Source: Thiomicrorhabdus sp041583835 (GTDB lineage Bacteria; Pseudomonadota; Gammaproteobacteria; Thiomicrospirales; Thiomicrospiraceae). Taken from it: 64,000 bases of DNA. Positions 17,305 to 29,646 of this stretch are shown here, piece after piece (position 1 is the stretch's first letter; each line of letters begins with the position of its first letter). The translations under genes and the position numbers were made by a program. The stretch is from NCBI RefSeq assembly GCF_041583835.1, contig NZ_JBFHFC010000007.1, positions 62,001 through 126,000 of the forward strand, read 5' to 3'. The notes beneath the pieces were generated by a model that saw nothing but the letters and a program-made list of their open reading frames with translations, was not told the DNA's origin and ran no database searches.

Positions 17305-19545
17305 GTGAACACCCCCTCTAAATTCATACGACCTATTCGCTTTTATTTTGCTTTATTTACCGGCACCGGATTAATTTTACTCGCCACTATGTTTTGGTCT
17401 TTCTACTCAGAAGGCAATCGATTACAACAGACCGTCAACCAACAAGCCTACGAAGAAGCCAAAAAAGAGTTGGTTATTGCCATTAACAACACTCTGATAA
17501 GCACTCAAAACCAACTACAAAAACTCGCCGAATGGGATGAGGTTCATCAACAATATCACGATCCAAGCTATTACTTTTTTTGGCATGACGAACGTCTTAA
17601 AGAAAGCCAGTACTTCCGTTCTTACTATGATGAATTAGAGCTCTTTACCAAAGATGGGAAGCTACTTATGCCGGCGTCCCCCAAACCCAAGATCGAAGGA
17701 CCGCATCATCGTTTACCGGGCACTATCACGTCCAAAGAACCTAAAGTCGTTCTGAGAGACAACCAAGAAGCCCACCTGAATGTGTACGCCCCCGTTTATA
17801 AGCGTGACAGCGATGAAATTCTGGGCTATGTCGGCGTTTCCCTTGATATTTTTCCCGCCATACTGATGCATAATCAATTTTTCTATCTGGACAAAACTTC
17901 GTTAAAATTTTTCGGTAATAACGACATCCCGCCTAGTCAACTGATCAACCACATCAAATTTTCTCCGGTGTCCAACCCGGTTAATAACTACCTATGGGAT
18001 TTGATGAAAAGATTCATTATTGAATTGATTTTGACTCTATTTGTCATTGGTCTAATTCTTCCAATCGTTTTTAAAGAATTCATCCAAACTCCACTCACAC
18101 AACTATCGGAGTATCTACAAAGATTGCGTGCCACGCCCCATAAAAAGCAAAAGCCGCCTAAAAAAACTTTCTTCATAAAAGAATTTGAAGAGTTAAAAAA
18201 TACGATTTACCAATACCACCACAACCTGCAAAAAACCCAATTGGAATTGGACGAACAAAACTTAATTGTCTGGGAACAGGCGCGCCGTGACCCTCTCACC
18301 AATATCTATAACCGTCGAGCATTCGACGAGGCATGGAACGAGGTCATCATCAACTTTCAGAATGAACCCATTCCGACCGCTTTTATGTTGTTCGACTGCG
18401 ACTTCTTCAAGGCTCTAAACGACACCTATGGACATGAGGTCGGCGATGAAGTCATCCGAGCCTCTGCAACGACTATTCAACAAACGCTTCCCATGGAAAG
18501 CCCGGCCTATCGCATTGGCGGTGATGAATTTGCCGTTATCATCCAACATCGTACCCTGGAAGAAATCCAGGATATCGCCCAACATTGCTTGAATGCACTG
18601 AGCCAATACCCGTATCACACACTCGGCATCAAGGAAAAGCTGCCTTTCAGCGTCGGAATCAGTAGCATTGCGTCAACCCTCAGCGACAACTTAACAGCCT
18701 TGCCGAGACAAGCTGATATCGCAATGTATAAAGCCAAACAATCTCACCACAGCAAAATTCAAGTTTACAATCATGTACTTGAAAACGAATCCAGCGCCTT
18801 AGTTTCAAATCAAATCCTAAACCGTGTCGTCAACAGCATACACACAGGGAAAAACATTCAGATGCATTTCCAACCGATTGTTGCTTCCGACATGTCTGAC
18901 TGTTATTACGAGGCACTGATTCGGATTAACAACAATCAAGAATTGATCTACCCCGACAAAATTTTTGCCGTCGTCGAACGTCGACGTTTGGAGGTTGAAC
19001 TTGACCGCCAAGTCATTTTTACAACACTGTTCTTATTGGAACAGCGAAAAATTCCGAAAGGTACCGGCGTCTCGATTAATATTTCGGGTAAAACCCTATT
19101 ACAGCCTGATCTTATCGAACTGTTCGCACCTTTCATAACCTGGCTGCACGACTATAAAATCGTCATCGAAGTCACTGAGAACTTCCTGATCGACCATATC
19201 GAATACGCGCAAAAAGTTTTGAATCAATTAAGACATCAAGGTTTTTTAATCGCATTAGACGATTTCGGTAGCGGCTACTCTTCAATTCGTTACCTGGCGC
19301 ACATGCCCGTTGATATTATTAAGTTCGATATGTCGTTAATCAAAGCGTTAAAATCAGACGAGAAAACTCGCAAAATCATACTGGCTACTGCTGAAATGAT
19401 CAGAGGGGTCGGTTTTGAACTGGTTATGGAAGGAATTGAAGATGAAGAGATGCTTGAACAGGCAAAATCTGCAGGTGCCACATACGTTCAGGGTTACCTA
19501 TTCGGCAAACCCAAGGCTGAATTTTCAAAACCTTGCAACAACTAA
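17305..19545 (+). CDS. Membrane-anchored GGDEF-EAL cyclic-di-GMP protein
   Basis: A 746-residue bifunctional-type c-di-GMP protein. Two membrane helices (about 13-35 and 230-255) enclose a periplasmic sensor of about 190 residues, rich in aromatic and charged residues. A GGDEF domain (about 325-485) has an intact YRIGGDEF active site but no RxxD product-inhibition site ahead of it. An EAL domain (about 510-740) keeps its metal and catalytic residues (YYEALIRI, SINISG, IEVTEN, LDDFGSGYSS, VMEGIE, QGYLFGKP). Both activities look possible. It starts with GTG and runs into coaE after ten bases. Confidence 0.9.
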   Translation: MNTPSKFIRPIRFYFALFTGTGLILLATMFWSFYSEGNRLQQTVNQQAYEEAKKELVIAINNTLISTQNQLQKLAEWDEVHQQYHDPSYYFFWHDERLKESQYFRSYYDELELFTKDGKLLMPASPKPKIEGPHHRLPGTITSKEPKVVLRDNQEAHLNVYAPVYKRDSDEILGYVGVSLDIFPAILMHNQFFYLDKTSLKFFGNNDIPPSQLINHIKFSPVSNPVNNYLWDLMKRFIIELILTLFVIGLILPIVFKEFIQTPLTQLSEYLQRLRATPHKKQKPPKKTFFIKEFEELKNTIYQYHHNLQKTQLELDEQNLIVWEQARRDPLTNIYNRRAFDEAWNEVIINFQNEPIPTAFMLFDCDFFKALNDTYGHEVGDEVIRASATTIQQTLPMESPAYRIGGDEFAVIIQHRTLEEIQDIAQHCLNALSQYPYHTLGIKEKLPFSVGISSIASTLSDNLTALPRQADIAMYKAKQSHHSKIQVYNHVLENESSALVSNQILNRVVNSIHTGKNIQMHFQPIVASDMSDCYYEALIRINNNQELIYPDKIFAVVERRRLEVELDRQVIFTTLFLLEQRKIPKGTGVSINISGKTLLQPDLIELFAPFITWLHDYKIVIEVTENFLIDHIEYAQKVLNQLRHQGFLIALDDFGSGYSSIRYLAHMPVDIIKFDMSLIKALKSDEKTRKIILATAEMIRGVGFELVMEGIEDEEMLEQAKSAGATYVQGYLFGKPKAEFSKPCNN

Positions 19546-19554
19546 GAAAATCAG

Positions 19555-20184
19555 ATGAACCGTAATAAAATCCCTGTAATCGGGTTAACCGGAGGAATTG
19601 GATCGGGCAAAAGCCTAGTGTGTAAATTCCTTGCGCAACACGGCATTCCCATTGTAGACACAGACCAAATCGCACGCGACGTTGTCGCACCGACAACGCC
19701 GGGGCTAAACACGGTCATTGAAGCATTCGGAAAGGATTACCTAACGGAGTCGGGAGAGCTGAACCGCCAAAAGCTGCGCGAACTCATTTTCCAACAACCC
19801 GATAAAAAACAACTTTTAGAGTCGATATTACACCCTCTGATCCGCACGGAGATGCTTGCAAGAATCCACCATTATCAATCGGCGGAATCTCAAGAAAAAC
19901 AACCGCCTATCATCGTTGTGGCCATCCCACTATTAACCGAACAGTTAAAAGGCAAACACAAACCCGAATACCTTGATGAAATTTGGGTGGTCGACTGTTC
20001 CGAAGAGACCCAACTCGAAAGAGCCTCGGCAAGAGACGGTCAAAGCCGCCAACAAATTCAAGCCATCATGCAACAACAATCTACCCGGGAACAGCGTCTA
20101 AAATGGGCAGATCGAATCATTCATAACGACACTACTCAGAAACAGCTTGAGCAACAAATCCAACAAATTCTATCTGAGTTTTAG
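19555..20184 (+). CDS. coaE: Dephospho-CoA kinase
   Basis: Phosphorylates dephospho-CoA, the last step of coenzyme A synthesis. The P-loop GLTGGIGSGKSLV (about 10-22) is followed by VDTDQIARDVV and the lid region with the RxxxR pattern (ERASARDGQSRQQI). Length 209 is standard. It follows the GGDEF-EAL gene by ten bases, whereas in many gammaproteobacteria coaE lies with pilD. It converges on mutT with only six bases between stop codons. Confidence 0.95.
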   Translation: MNRNKIPVIGLTGGIGSGKSLVCKFLAQHGIPIVDTDQIARDVVAPTTPGLNTVIEAFGKDYLTESGELNRQKLRELIFQQPDKKQLLESILHPLIRTEMLARIHHYQSAESQEKQPPIIVVAIPLLTEQLKGKHKPEYLDEIWVVDCSEETQLERASARDGQSRQQIQAIMQQQSTREQRLKWADRIIHNDTTQKQLEQQIQQILSEF

Positions 20185-20190
20185 TTCATC

Positions 20191-21147
20191 TCAGGAATCG
20201 GGCCACAGCCCTTTGGTCAACACCACACCCTGAGCGCCGTTTGCGGTTGCCTCTTCCACATCCTCGAGTTTCATCCCACCCAAAGCATACACAGGAATCG
20301 CCACTTCATCGATCATTTCAGCCATCCTCTGCCAGCCTATCGGCTCAATATCCGGATGAGCGGAAGTATATTTAATCGGCGATAGCTGCAAGATATCGGC
20401 TTCGATTTCCATCGCCGATTCCATGTCGGACAAACTGTGCGTCGAGACGGAGAGTAATTTGTTCTCGGCGATCGGACGCTTCCGGTAATACTTAGCCTGA
20501 CTCGAAGAGAGCTGAATTCCATCCGCTTCAGGCAACGACTTCAACACTTCCGGATCGGCATTAAGCAATAACTTGGCATCATACTCATGGGCTAACAAGA
20601 TCAACTTTTTAGCCAATTCAACAAACGCCTTTTCAGCCAATCCTTTGAATTTGAACTGCGCCAGGCGCACGCCGTTTTTAAGTGCCGATTCAAATCGTTT
20701 CAGACAATCGTCATCATCTTCAAAGCCGCCAATTGTCAGAAAAGTCGTCGGTAATTTCAACGCCAACAAAATCCCTTTATTCGCATCAGGGAAAGACCTA
20801 TTATGCAATTGGTTCATCGGACACCACTCGACTAACTGACCTTCATTGCCGTGCGGTTCACCACTAAAATCTCCGGTCGTATACACATGCAAACGAACCG
20901 ATACCGCTTCATAATGCCAAGGAACCACCATCAATTTACGCCATTGCCCGGTTTCTACGCCCAACTCTTCCTGGAATTCTCTTTGCAACGCTTGTTCAGC
21001 CGACTCGCCGGCTTCCATCTTCCCACCGGGGAATTCCCACAAGTCGGCCAAATGTTGATGCTTTTGCCTTAAGCTCAAACACACTTCACCGTCACGCTGC
21101 AAAATTCCGATTGCAACATCAATCCAAGGCTTCGATTGCGTACTCAT
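20191..21147 (-). CDS. mutT: MutT Nudix hydrolase fused to a ThiE-like domain
   Basis: The N-terminal domain (about 1-130) is a MutT-type 8-oxo-dGTP pyrophosphatase that cleans the nucleotide pool. The Nudix box is complete (GGKMEAGESAEQALQREFQEELG). The C-terminal half (about 145-318) resembles thiamine-phosphate synthase (ThiE/TenI fold), with a C-terminal YALGGMKLEDVEEATANGAQGV. This fusion is known in gammaproteobacteria; whether the ThiE part is catalytic is unclear. The start at 21147 lies just downstream of an 18-bp palindrome. Confidence 0.92.
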   Translation of the reverse strand: MSTQSKPWIDVAIGILQRDGEVCLSLRQKHQHLADLWEFPGGKMEAGESAEQALQREFQEELGVETGQWRKLMVVPWHYEAVSVRLHVYTTGDFSGEPHGNEGQLVEWCPMNQLHNRSFPDANKGILLALKLPTTFLTIGGFEDDDDCLKRFESALKNGVRLAQFKFKGLAEKAFVELAKKLILLAHEYDAKLLLNADPEVLKSLPEADGIQLSSSQAKYYRKRPIAENKLLSVSTHSLSDMESAMEIEADILQLSPIKYTSAHPDIEPIGWQRMAEMIDEVAIPVYALGGMKLEDVEEATANGAQGVVLTKGLWPDS

Positions 21148-21172
21148 TCCCGTTAAATTCCCTTTCCATAGT

Positions 21173-21190
21173 CTGAACGGATCCGTTCAG
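21173..21190. promoter_or_regulatory. Perfect 18-bp palindrome upstream of mutT
   Basis: CTGAACGGATCCGTTCAG reads the same on both strands and lies 26-43 bases before the mutT start codon. It could be an operator for a dimeric regulator or a leader hairpin. On the plus strand it is followed by TTTCTTTTTT, so it could also act as a terminator against plus-strand read-through from coaE into antisense mutT, but it is about 1 kb beyond coaE. Confidence 0.5.
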
Positions 21191-21238
21191 TTTCTTTTTT
21201 GCATTATTTTAGCGTTTCTAAAAATAGGCTTAAGGTAA

Positions 21239-21252
21239 AATAAGCGCTTATT
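21239..21252. promoter_or_regulatory. Perfect 14-bp palindrome upstream of hisC
   Basis: AATAAGCGCTTATT is self-complementary and ends 26 bases before the preferred hisC start. With the 18-bp palindrome 50 bases away it marks the mutT/hisC divergent region as regulated; no factor can be named. Confidence 0.4.
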
Positions 21253-21278
21253 GCTTTAATTAAATGGATGAAGTCCTT

Positions 21279-22349
21279 ATGAGTCAATTCTGGAGCCCGA
21301 TTGTTCACACCCTAACCCCTTATGTACCCGGTGAACAACCTAAGGTCATGAACCTTATTAAATTGAATACCAACGAAAATCCTTACCCTCCATCACCGAA
21401 GGTATTGGAAGCGATTCGTTCGGCAACCAATGAAGGCTTACGACTGTATCCGGATCCGAATTCTGACTTATTAAAGCAAACCATCGCCCGTTATCATCAG
21501 CTTGACCCGCAACAGGTTTTTGTCGGCAACGGTTCGGACGAAGTGTTAGCTCACGCTTTCCAAGCGCTGTTAAAACACCAGAAACCGTTGTTATTTCCGG
21601 ACATCACTTATAGCTTCTATCCGGTATATTGCGGTTTATACGAAATCGAATTCGAAAAAGTTCCTTTAACGGATGAATTTCAAATCGATGTGGACGATTA
21701 CCGGCAACCGTGCGGCGGCATAATCTTCCCGAACCCGAATGCGCCGACAGGTTGTTTGCTGGGACTGGAGGCAATCGAAAAATTGCTAAAGTCACAACCC
21801 GATGTCGTCGTGGTCGTAGATGAAGCCTATATCGATTTCGGTGGAGACAGTGCAGCGGCATTGATCAATCAATACCCTAACCTGCTTGTCATTCAGACAC
21901 TCTCTAAATCACGCTCCCTGGCAGGAATCCGTGTAGGCTTTGCGATGGGACAGGCTCACCTTATCGAAGCCTTGGAACGCGTTAAAAACAGCTTTAACTC
22001 CTATCCGCTGGATCGCTTGGCAATTCCGGCCGCAGCGGCGGCATTCGAGGACGAAGACTATTTCCAAGAGGCGCGTCAAAAAATCATTCGCACCCGCGAA
22101 ACCTTAACGGCGGCCATGGAAGACCTAGGTTTCAAAGTGTTGCCGTCAGCCGCAAACTTCATCTTTGCCAGCCATCCTAGTATCGATGCCGAAGAAATTG
22201 CACAAAAACTAAGGGATGAAGCGATTATTGTTCGCTTCTTCAAACAACCTAAAATTGATCAATTCCTGAGAATCACGATCGGTACAGATCAGGAAAACGA
22301 TCGTTTGTGCGAAGTACTGACTCAAATCGTCAATACATACTCAAACTAA
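21279..22349 (+). CDS. hisC: Histidinol-phosphate aminotransferase
   Basis: PLP-dependent transamination in histidine synthesis. Typical features: LNTNENPYPPSPKV, YPDPNSDLL, GNGSDEVL, NPNAPTG, VVDEAYIDFGG, and the PLP lysine in TLSKSRSLAGIRVG. An upstream in-frame ATG at 21264 exists, but the ATG at 21279 gives MSQFWSP, the N-terminus usual for this subfamily, and is preferred (about 356 residues). Not in a his operon; it stands alone between mutT and argJ. Confidence 0.95.
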   Translation: MSQFWSPIVHTLTPYVPGEQPKVMNLIKLNTNENPYPPSPKVLEAIRSATNEGLRLYPDPNSDLLKQTIARYHQLDPQQVFVGNGSDEVLAHAFQALLKHQKPLLFPDITYSFYPVYCGLYEIEFEKVPLTDEFQIDVDDYRQPCGGIIFPNPNAPTGCLLGLEAIEKLLKSQPDVVVVVDEAYIDFGGDSAAALINQYPNLLVIQTLSKSRSLAGIRVGFAMGQAHLIEALERVKNSFNSYPLDRLAIPAAAAAFEDEDYFQEARQKIIRTRETLTAAMEDLGFKVLPSAANFIFASHPSIDAEEIAQKLRDEAIIVRFFKQPKIDQFLRITIGTDQENDRLCEVLTQIVNTYSN

Positions 22350-22383
22350 AAATTGGCGGCGACCGTCAATACAAATTGAGCAT

Positions 22384-22417
22384 AAAAAAAGCCTTAACAA
22401 AACGGTTAAGGCTTTTT
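22384..22417. terminator. Bidirectional terminator between hisC and argJ
   Basis: AAAAAAAGCCTTAAC, loop of about six bases, GTTAAGGCTTTTT. A-run on one side and T-run on the other serve both convergent genes. Confidence 0.9.
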
Positions 22418-22468
22418 CTTTTGTGCGGCATGTTATTTAGCTGAACGAGAAGTTATCTCTATTGCTTT

Positions 22469-23677
22469 TTAACTACGATACTCGGCATTGATTTTGACAT
22501 AATCGTAAGAGAAGTCGGTTGTCCATACGGTTTCAGCCGCTTCGCCGCGATGCAATCTAATCAGGATCGTAATATCCGTTTCATTCATCACTGCCTGGCC
22601 GGCTTCTTCCGTATAGGATTGTGCACGCCCGCCTTTTTCAACGATACACACATCCCCTAGATAAATCTCAATCGCATTGATATCCAACGCTTCAAGACCT
22701 GCACGACCGACTGCAGCCAAAATACGACCCCAGTTAGGGTCGGATGCAAATAAAGCCGTTTTGACCAAAGGAGACAAGGCAACCGCATGCGCAACCTGCA
22801 AACACTCTTTCTCGTCTTTACCGCCTTCGACTTGAACGCTGACAAACTTGGTTGCCCCTTCGCCGTCACGCACAATCATCTGCGCTAATTCAGTCATGGC
22901 TTCTTTAACCGCTTCGGCAAACTGATGATATTCAGGGGATTCGACAGAATCGATGATCGGCATATCCGCCTGCTGGGTCGCCGTCAAAGTACACGCATCG
23001 TTTGTCGAAGTATCGCCATCAACGGTAATACGGTTAAACGAAACCCTTACCGCATCCGATAAACACTTCTGCAAACAAGCTTGTGTGATTTTGGCATCCG
23101 TCGCAACAAAGCCCAACATCGTCGCCATATTCGGATGAATCATCCCCGATCCCTTTGAGATACCTGTCAAAGTAACGGAATGGCCGCCAATATCGATCTG
23201 TCGACTAATCATTTTCGGCACGGTATCGGTCGTCATGATCCCTGCGCAGGCATCTTCCCAACCGGTGATCGCCAAATTGGCACAAGCCTGCGCAATCCCT
23301 AAATGCATCTTTTCCATTGGAAGGTTTTCACCAATCACCCCGGTTGAAAAAGGCAAAACTTGCTCGCGACTGCAACCTAACTCATCGGCAACCCACTGGC
23401 AACTCTCCAAAGCGTCATGCAAGCCCTGTTCACCGGTTCCGGCATTGGCATTCCCGCTGTTAATCAACAGCGCCTTCGGCGTCACACGTTGCAAATGCTG
23501 TTTAGCCACGGTAACCGGTGCGGCACAAAAAGCATTCAGCGTAAAAGTCGCAGCCGTTACCGACTCGGGCGCCAACTCGATCACCACCAAGTCGGTTTTG
23601 CCGTTTTTCTTAATCTTAGCTTGCGTGGCTCCTAAATAAAAACCCGCTACCGGATGAATTACGAGTTGTTCTGACAT
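22469..23677 (-). CDS. argJ: Bifunctional glutamate N-acetyltransferase / amino-acid acetyltransferase
   Basis: Transfers acetyl from N-acetylornithine to glutamate, recycling the acetyl group in arginine synthesis. The self-cleavage site that splits the precursor into alpha and beta chains is seen in KGSGMIHPNMATMLGF, with the nucleophilic threonine near residue 190. Length 402 is normal. The enzyme may also use acetyl-CoA (bifunctional type); the coexistence with argA makes either reading possible. Ends at the terminator shared with hisC. Confidence 0.95.
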   Translation of the reverse strand: MSEQLVIHPVAGFYLGATQAKIKKNGKTDLVVIELAPESVTAATFTLNAFCAAPVTVAKQHLQRVTPKALLINSGNANAGTGEQGLHDALESCQWVADELGCSREQVLPFSTGVIGENLPMEKMHLGIAQACANLAITGWEDACAGIMTTDTVPKMISRQIDIGGHSVTLTGISKGSGMIHPNMATMLGFVATDAKITQACLQKCLSDAVRVSFNRITVDGDTSTNDACTLTATQQADMPIIDSVESPEYHQFAEAVKEAMTELAQMIVRDGEGATKFVSVQVEGGKDEKECLQVAHAVALSPLVKTALFASDPNWGRILAAVGRAGLEALDINAIEIYLGDVCIVEKGGRAQSYTEEAGQAVMNETDITILIRLHRGEAAETVWTTDFSYDYVKINAEYRS

Positions 23678-23751
23678 CTGTTTATCCTCATCAAAATCTA
23701 TCAGTCTATTTGTAAGCGAATCATATCGCGAATGTTCAATTGCTCAAAACA

Positions 23752-23778
23752 AAAAAGCCCACCAAGTGGCGGGCTTTT
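23752..23778 (-). terminator. Terminator of secA
   Basis: On the minus strand GCCCGCC, loop ACTT, GGTGGGC (one G-U pair) is followed by six T. It lies 24 bases after the secA stop codon. Confidence 0.85.
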
Positions 23779-23801
23779 AAATAAAACAGCTGCTTTACCG
23801 A

Positions 23802-26543
<2,742 letters not shown>

Positions 26544-26690
26544 GTTGGTATGGTTTCCGATTTAAACTTTATGCTTAATTGTATTCTCTGGCCGAGACGG
26601 AAGAAAACCGATTCTCTTCAAATTCTCTAGCCAAAATTTAGAATGCTGTAAAATGCCAAATATTCTATCACATCTGTTTGTTATAACATT

Positions 26691-27122
26691 ATGAAACCCT
26701 TATTAAATAAACAAAGCGGCGCCTTAGAAAACTTAATCCAAGAAGCCCAGCTGTTTCAAGCCCTGCTGGAAGTCGGACAAGACTGCTTGCCAGAAGAGTT
26801 AAAGCCCCATTTGATCGGTGTGAGTTTCGAACAAAACACGCTTATTTTGCAGATCGACGATAACATTTGGTCCACCCAATTACGTTTCTACGAACCTAAT
26901 TTAATGGGAATCTACCAATCCCATTTCCCGCACTTGGGACTCAACAAAACCAAAATACAGGTGATCCCTATCAGCGCTCCGCCTCCTGTACGCAGAAAAG
27001 TATCAACGACCCCTTCGTATGAAGACGCGCAAGAAATGAGGGAAATTGGAAACAAGGTAAAGTCGGAAGGGCTCAAAGCCGCACTTGATCGCTTAAGCAA
27101 GAGAGCGGTCGAGTCAGACTAG
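26691..27122 (+). CDS. dciA: DciA/DUF721-family replication protein
   Basis: A 143-residue DUF721-type protein. Members of this family load or operate the replicative helicase DnaB in bacteria that lack DnaC. The N-terminal KH-like part (VGVSFEQNTLILQIDDNIWSTQLRFY style strand-helix pattern, about 45-80) is followed by a charged C-terminal tail. Identity is supported by location: this family lies between lpxC and secA in Pseudomonas and relatives, as here. It is divergent from secA and convergent with lpxC. Confidence 0.8.
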   Translation: MKPLLNKQSGALENLIQEAQLFQALLEVGQDCLPEELKPHLIGVSFEQNTLILQIDDNIWSTQLRFYEPNLMGIYQSHFPHLGLNKTKIQVIPISAPPPVRRKVSTTPSYEDAQEMREIGNKVKSEGLKAALDRLSKRAVESD

Positions 27123-27213
27123 AACCAACCGAAAAAGAAATACAGTGTTGTAGATCAACTGTACAACCGGCAAACGGACGCTCGACCGGCCATACAAGTT
27201 GATTTCAATGAAA

Positions 27214-28134
27214 TTAAACTAGAATCTTACTGCTGCCGTACTCAATCGGCGCCACACTGTTTTCAAAGGTGACGATTTCGTACGCATCCGGCGTGGATTT
27301 TAACGCCCTTAACAATTGGTTATTCAACGCATGTCCGGACTTGTGAGCAATAAACTCGCCAAGGATAGGATGACCGATCATATATAAATCACCTACAGCA
27401 TCAAGAATTTTATGACGAACGAATTCGTCTTTGTTTCTCAATCCCTCAACGTTCATAACCCCTTGATCGTCCAATCCGATGGCATTCTCTAGGCTTGCGC
27501 CTAAAGCGAGGTTTTTCTGACGCAACATTTCCATGTCTTTCATGAAACCGAAAGTACGAGCACGGCTTACTTCCTTAAAATAGGATGTCGAGGAAAATTC
27601 CAGCGTCATCTTCTCGGCAGTACTGTGAAATGCAGGATGATCGAAATCGATCGAAAACTTTAAACGGAACCCGCTATAAGGTTGGAATTCTGCCCAGCCG
27701 CCTTTGTCATTCTCGACGCGAATCGGATGCAATATACGAATGAATTTCTTCGGTTCCTGCTGATTCTTGATACCGGCGGCTTGCAACAAAAAGATGAAAT
27801 GTGACGAGCTGCCGTCCATGATCGGAACTTCGTCGGATGTAATATCAATATAGACGTTATCAATTCCGACACCGGCCAACGCCGACATCAAATGCTCTAT
27901 TGTCGCAATTTTTACGCGTCCGTTCGGTTGGTCGCTGACAATGGTCGTACACAACATTGTCTCGCCTACGATTTCGGGACTGACTTGAAATTCGATTACC
28001 GGATCGAAATCCACTCGACGGAATACGATACCTGTATTAACAGGAGCAGGCCTTAAAGTCATAATCGACTCATGCCCGGTGTGTAGCCCAATGCCTTTGG
28101 CTTTGATTGGGTTAGCAAGGGTTCTTTGATTCAC
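27214..28134 (-). CDS. lpxC: UDP-3-O-acyl-N-acetylglucosamine deacetylase
   Basis: The zinc deacetylase that commits lipid A synthesis. Zinc ligands are in IEHLMSALAG and KILDAVGDLY, with the downstream HKSGHALNNQLLRAL. Length 306 is typical. In most gammaproteobacteria ftsZ precedes lpxC; here ftsA does, with a 222-base AT-rich gap between them. That gap holds a TTGACA hexamer on the minus strand but no well-spaced -10, plus an A/T-rich inverted repeat (ATCTTTTT / AAAAAGAT). Confidence 0.97.
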   Translation of the reverse strand: MNQRTLANPIKAKGIGLHTGHESIMTLRPAPVNTGIVFRRVDFDPVIEFQVSPEIVGETMLCTTIVSDQPNGRVKIATIEHLMSALAGVGIDNVYIDITSDEVPIMDGSSSHFIFLLQAAGIKNQQEPKKFIRILHPIRVENDKGGWAEFQPYSGFRLKFSIDFDHPAFHSTAEKMTLEFSSTSYFKEVSRARTFGFMKDMEMLRQKNLALGASLENAIGLDDQGVMNVEGLRNKDEFVRHKILDAVGDLYMIGHPILGEFIAHKSGHALNNQLLRALKSTPDAYEIVTFENSVAPIEYGSSKILV

Positions 28135-28356
28135 TTACAGCTCGTTTATACTATTTTGTCAACGACAGCATTGATTGGAATTAAGCATCTTTTTAAAAAA
28201 AGATAACATTTAAAATTATGAAAATTTTAACACAACTGTCATTCAAAGCTCGGTGAAAATTTCCACCGGATTCGTCTTCTCTTTATGCAAACTAACGCAT
28301 TTAAGAATTCGATCCGACTTATCTCGTATTACTACGAACAAAAAACACTTTATGTT

Positions 28357-29604
28357 TTAGAAGCTTTTCTTAAACCAATTTTTCATACGGTTGAAAACGT
28401 CTTCGGTACCAATTCTCGATTTTGAAGAGGTATCTTCAAATGCCAAATCGCCGACATGCTCTTTTGCATACATCAGCAAGCCAACCGTCGTTGCATAAGA
28501 AGGGCTGTTCACCTCATCCGTAAGACCGGTCACACCTTGTGGGTAACCCAATCGTACCGGCATGTGGAAAACTTCTTCCGCCAATTCGACCGCACCTTCA
28601 ACCAAGGCACTTCCGCCGGTAAGAACGACACCGGCTGCCAACATATCCTCAAATCCGGATCTGCGCAACTCCGCCTGAATCAACTGAAACAACTCTTCAT
28701 AACGAGGTTCGATAACTTCGACCAGCGTTCTGCGAGACAAACAGCGCGACGGACGATCGCCAACGCTAGCAACCTCAATCTCTTCATCCTGGTCGATCAA
28801 TTGAGGCAAAGCACACGCATATTTACGCTTGATATTTTCCGCTGCCTGAGTCGGCGTTCTCAAAGCAACCGCGATGTCGTTCGTGACTTGATCGCCGGCA
28901 ACGGAAATCACCGCCGTATGGCGAATGGCACCGTTATGGAAAATCGCAATATCGGTGGTTCCACCACCGATATCGACCAGACAAACCCCTAATTCTTTCT
29001 CGTCTTCGGAAAGAACCGACTCGCTGGACGCCAACTGTTCCAAAATAATATCCGCCACGCCCAAATTACAGCGTTCCACACACTTAATAATGTTTTGCGC
29101 GGCACTGACCGAGGCCGTCACCATGTGTACTTTTGCTTCCAAACGCACGCCCGACATACCAACCGGCTCGCGAATACCGCCCTGGTTATCAATCATATAT
29201 TCTTGGGAAAGGATATGTAGAACTCGCTGATCGCCTGGAATGGCAATCGTCTGTGCGGCATCCATGACACGCTCGATATCGTCCGGCTGAACATCTTGAT
29301 TACGAATCGCGACCATACCGTTGGAGTTAAAACTTTTAATATGACTACCGGCAATACCGACGTACACCGATTCTGCAGTATAACCGGACATGCGTTCAGC
29401 TTCGTCGATCGCTCTTTGGATAGATTCGACGGTGGCGTCGATATTCACCACCACGCCCTTCTTCAGACCTCTAGAAGGATAAGTTCCCATGCCAACAACT
29501 TCAATTTCACCATCCGGTTTAATCTTACCTATAATGGCAGCTATTTTTGAAGTACCAATATCCAAACCCACGACTGTGTTTGAAGCTTGTTGTTTACGAG
29601 CCAT
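28357..29604 (-). CDS. ftsA: Cell division protein FtsA
   Basis: Actin-like protein that anchors FtsZ to the membrane and recruits the divisome. ATP-binding motifs: VVGLDIGTSKIAAIIG (11-26), CLVDIGGGTTDIAIF and VVLTGGSALVEG. The C-terminal membrane-targeting helix is visible as RMKNWFKKSF. Length 415 is standard. It follows ftsQ closely, but the next gene downstream is lpxC, not ftsZ. Confidence 0.97.
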   Translation of the reverse strand: MARKQQASNTVVGLDIGTSKIAAIIGKIKPDGEIEVVGMGTYPSRGLKKGVVVNIDATVESIQRAIDEAERMSGYTAESVYVGIAGSHIKSFNSNGMVAIRNQDVQPDDIERVMDAAQTIAIPGDQRVLHILSQEYMIDNQGGIREPVGMSGVRLEAKVHMVTASVSAAQNIIKCVERCNLGVADIILEQLASSESVLSEDEKELGVCLVDIGGGTTDIAIFHNGAIRHTAVISVAGDQVTNDIAVALRTPTQAAENIKRKYACALPQLIDQDEEIEVASVGDRPSRCLSRRTLVEVIEPRYEELFQLIQAELRRSGFEDMLAAGVVLTGGSALVEGAVELAEEVFHMPVRLGYPQGVTGLTDEVNSPSYATTVGLLMYAKEHVGDLAFEDTSSKSRIGTEDVFNRMKNWFKKSF

Positions 29605-29646
29605 GTTCTACTTTACCTTTTCCCATTAAACTATTTTTGTATTTGC

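Noticed and set aside
11736..23677. argA plus argJ as a redundant or broken arginine route
   Set aside because: Both enzymes are intact and co-occur in other gammaproteobacteria; ArgA can replenish what ArgJ recycles.
28135..28356. Possible ftsZ remnant between ftsA and lpxC
   Set aside because: The gap is AT-rich with no frame or motif resembling FtsZ in either strand.
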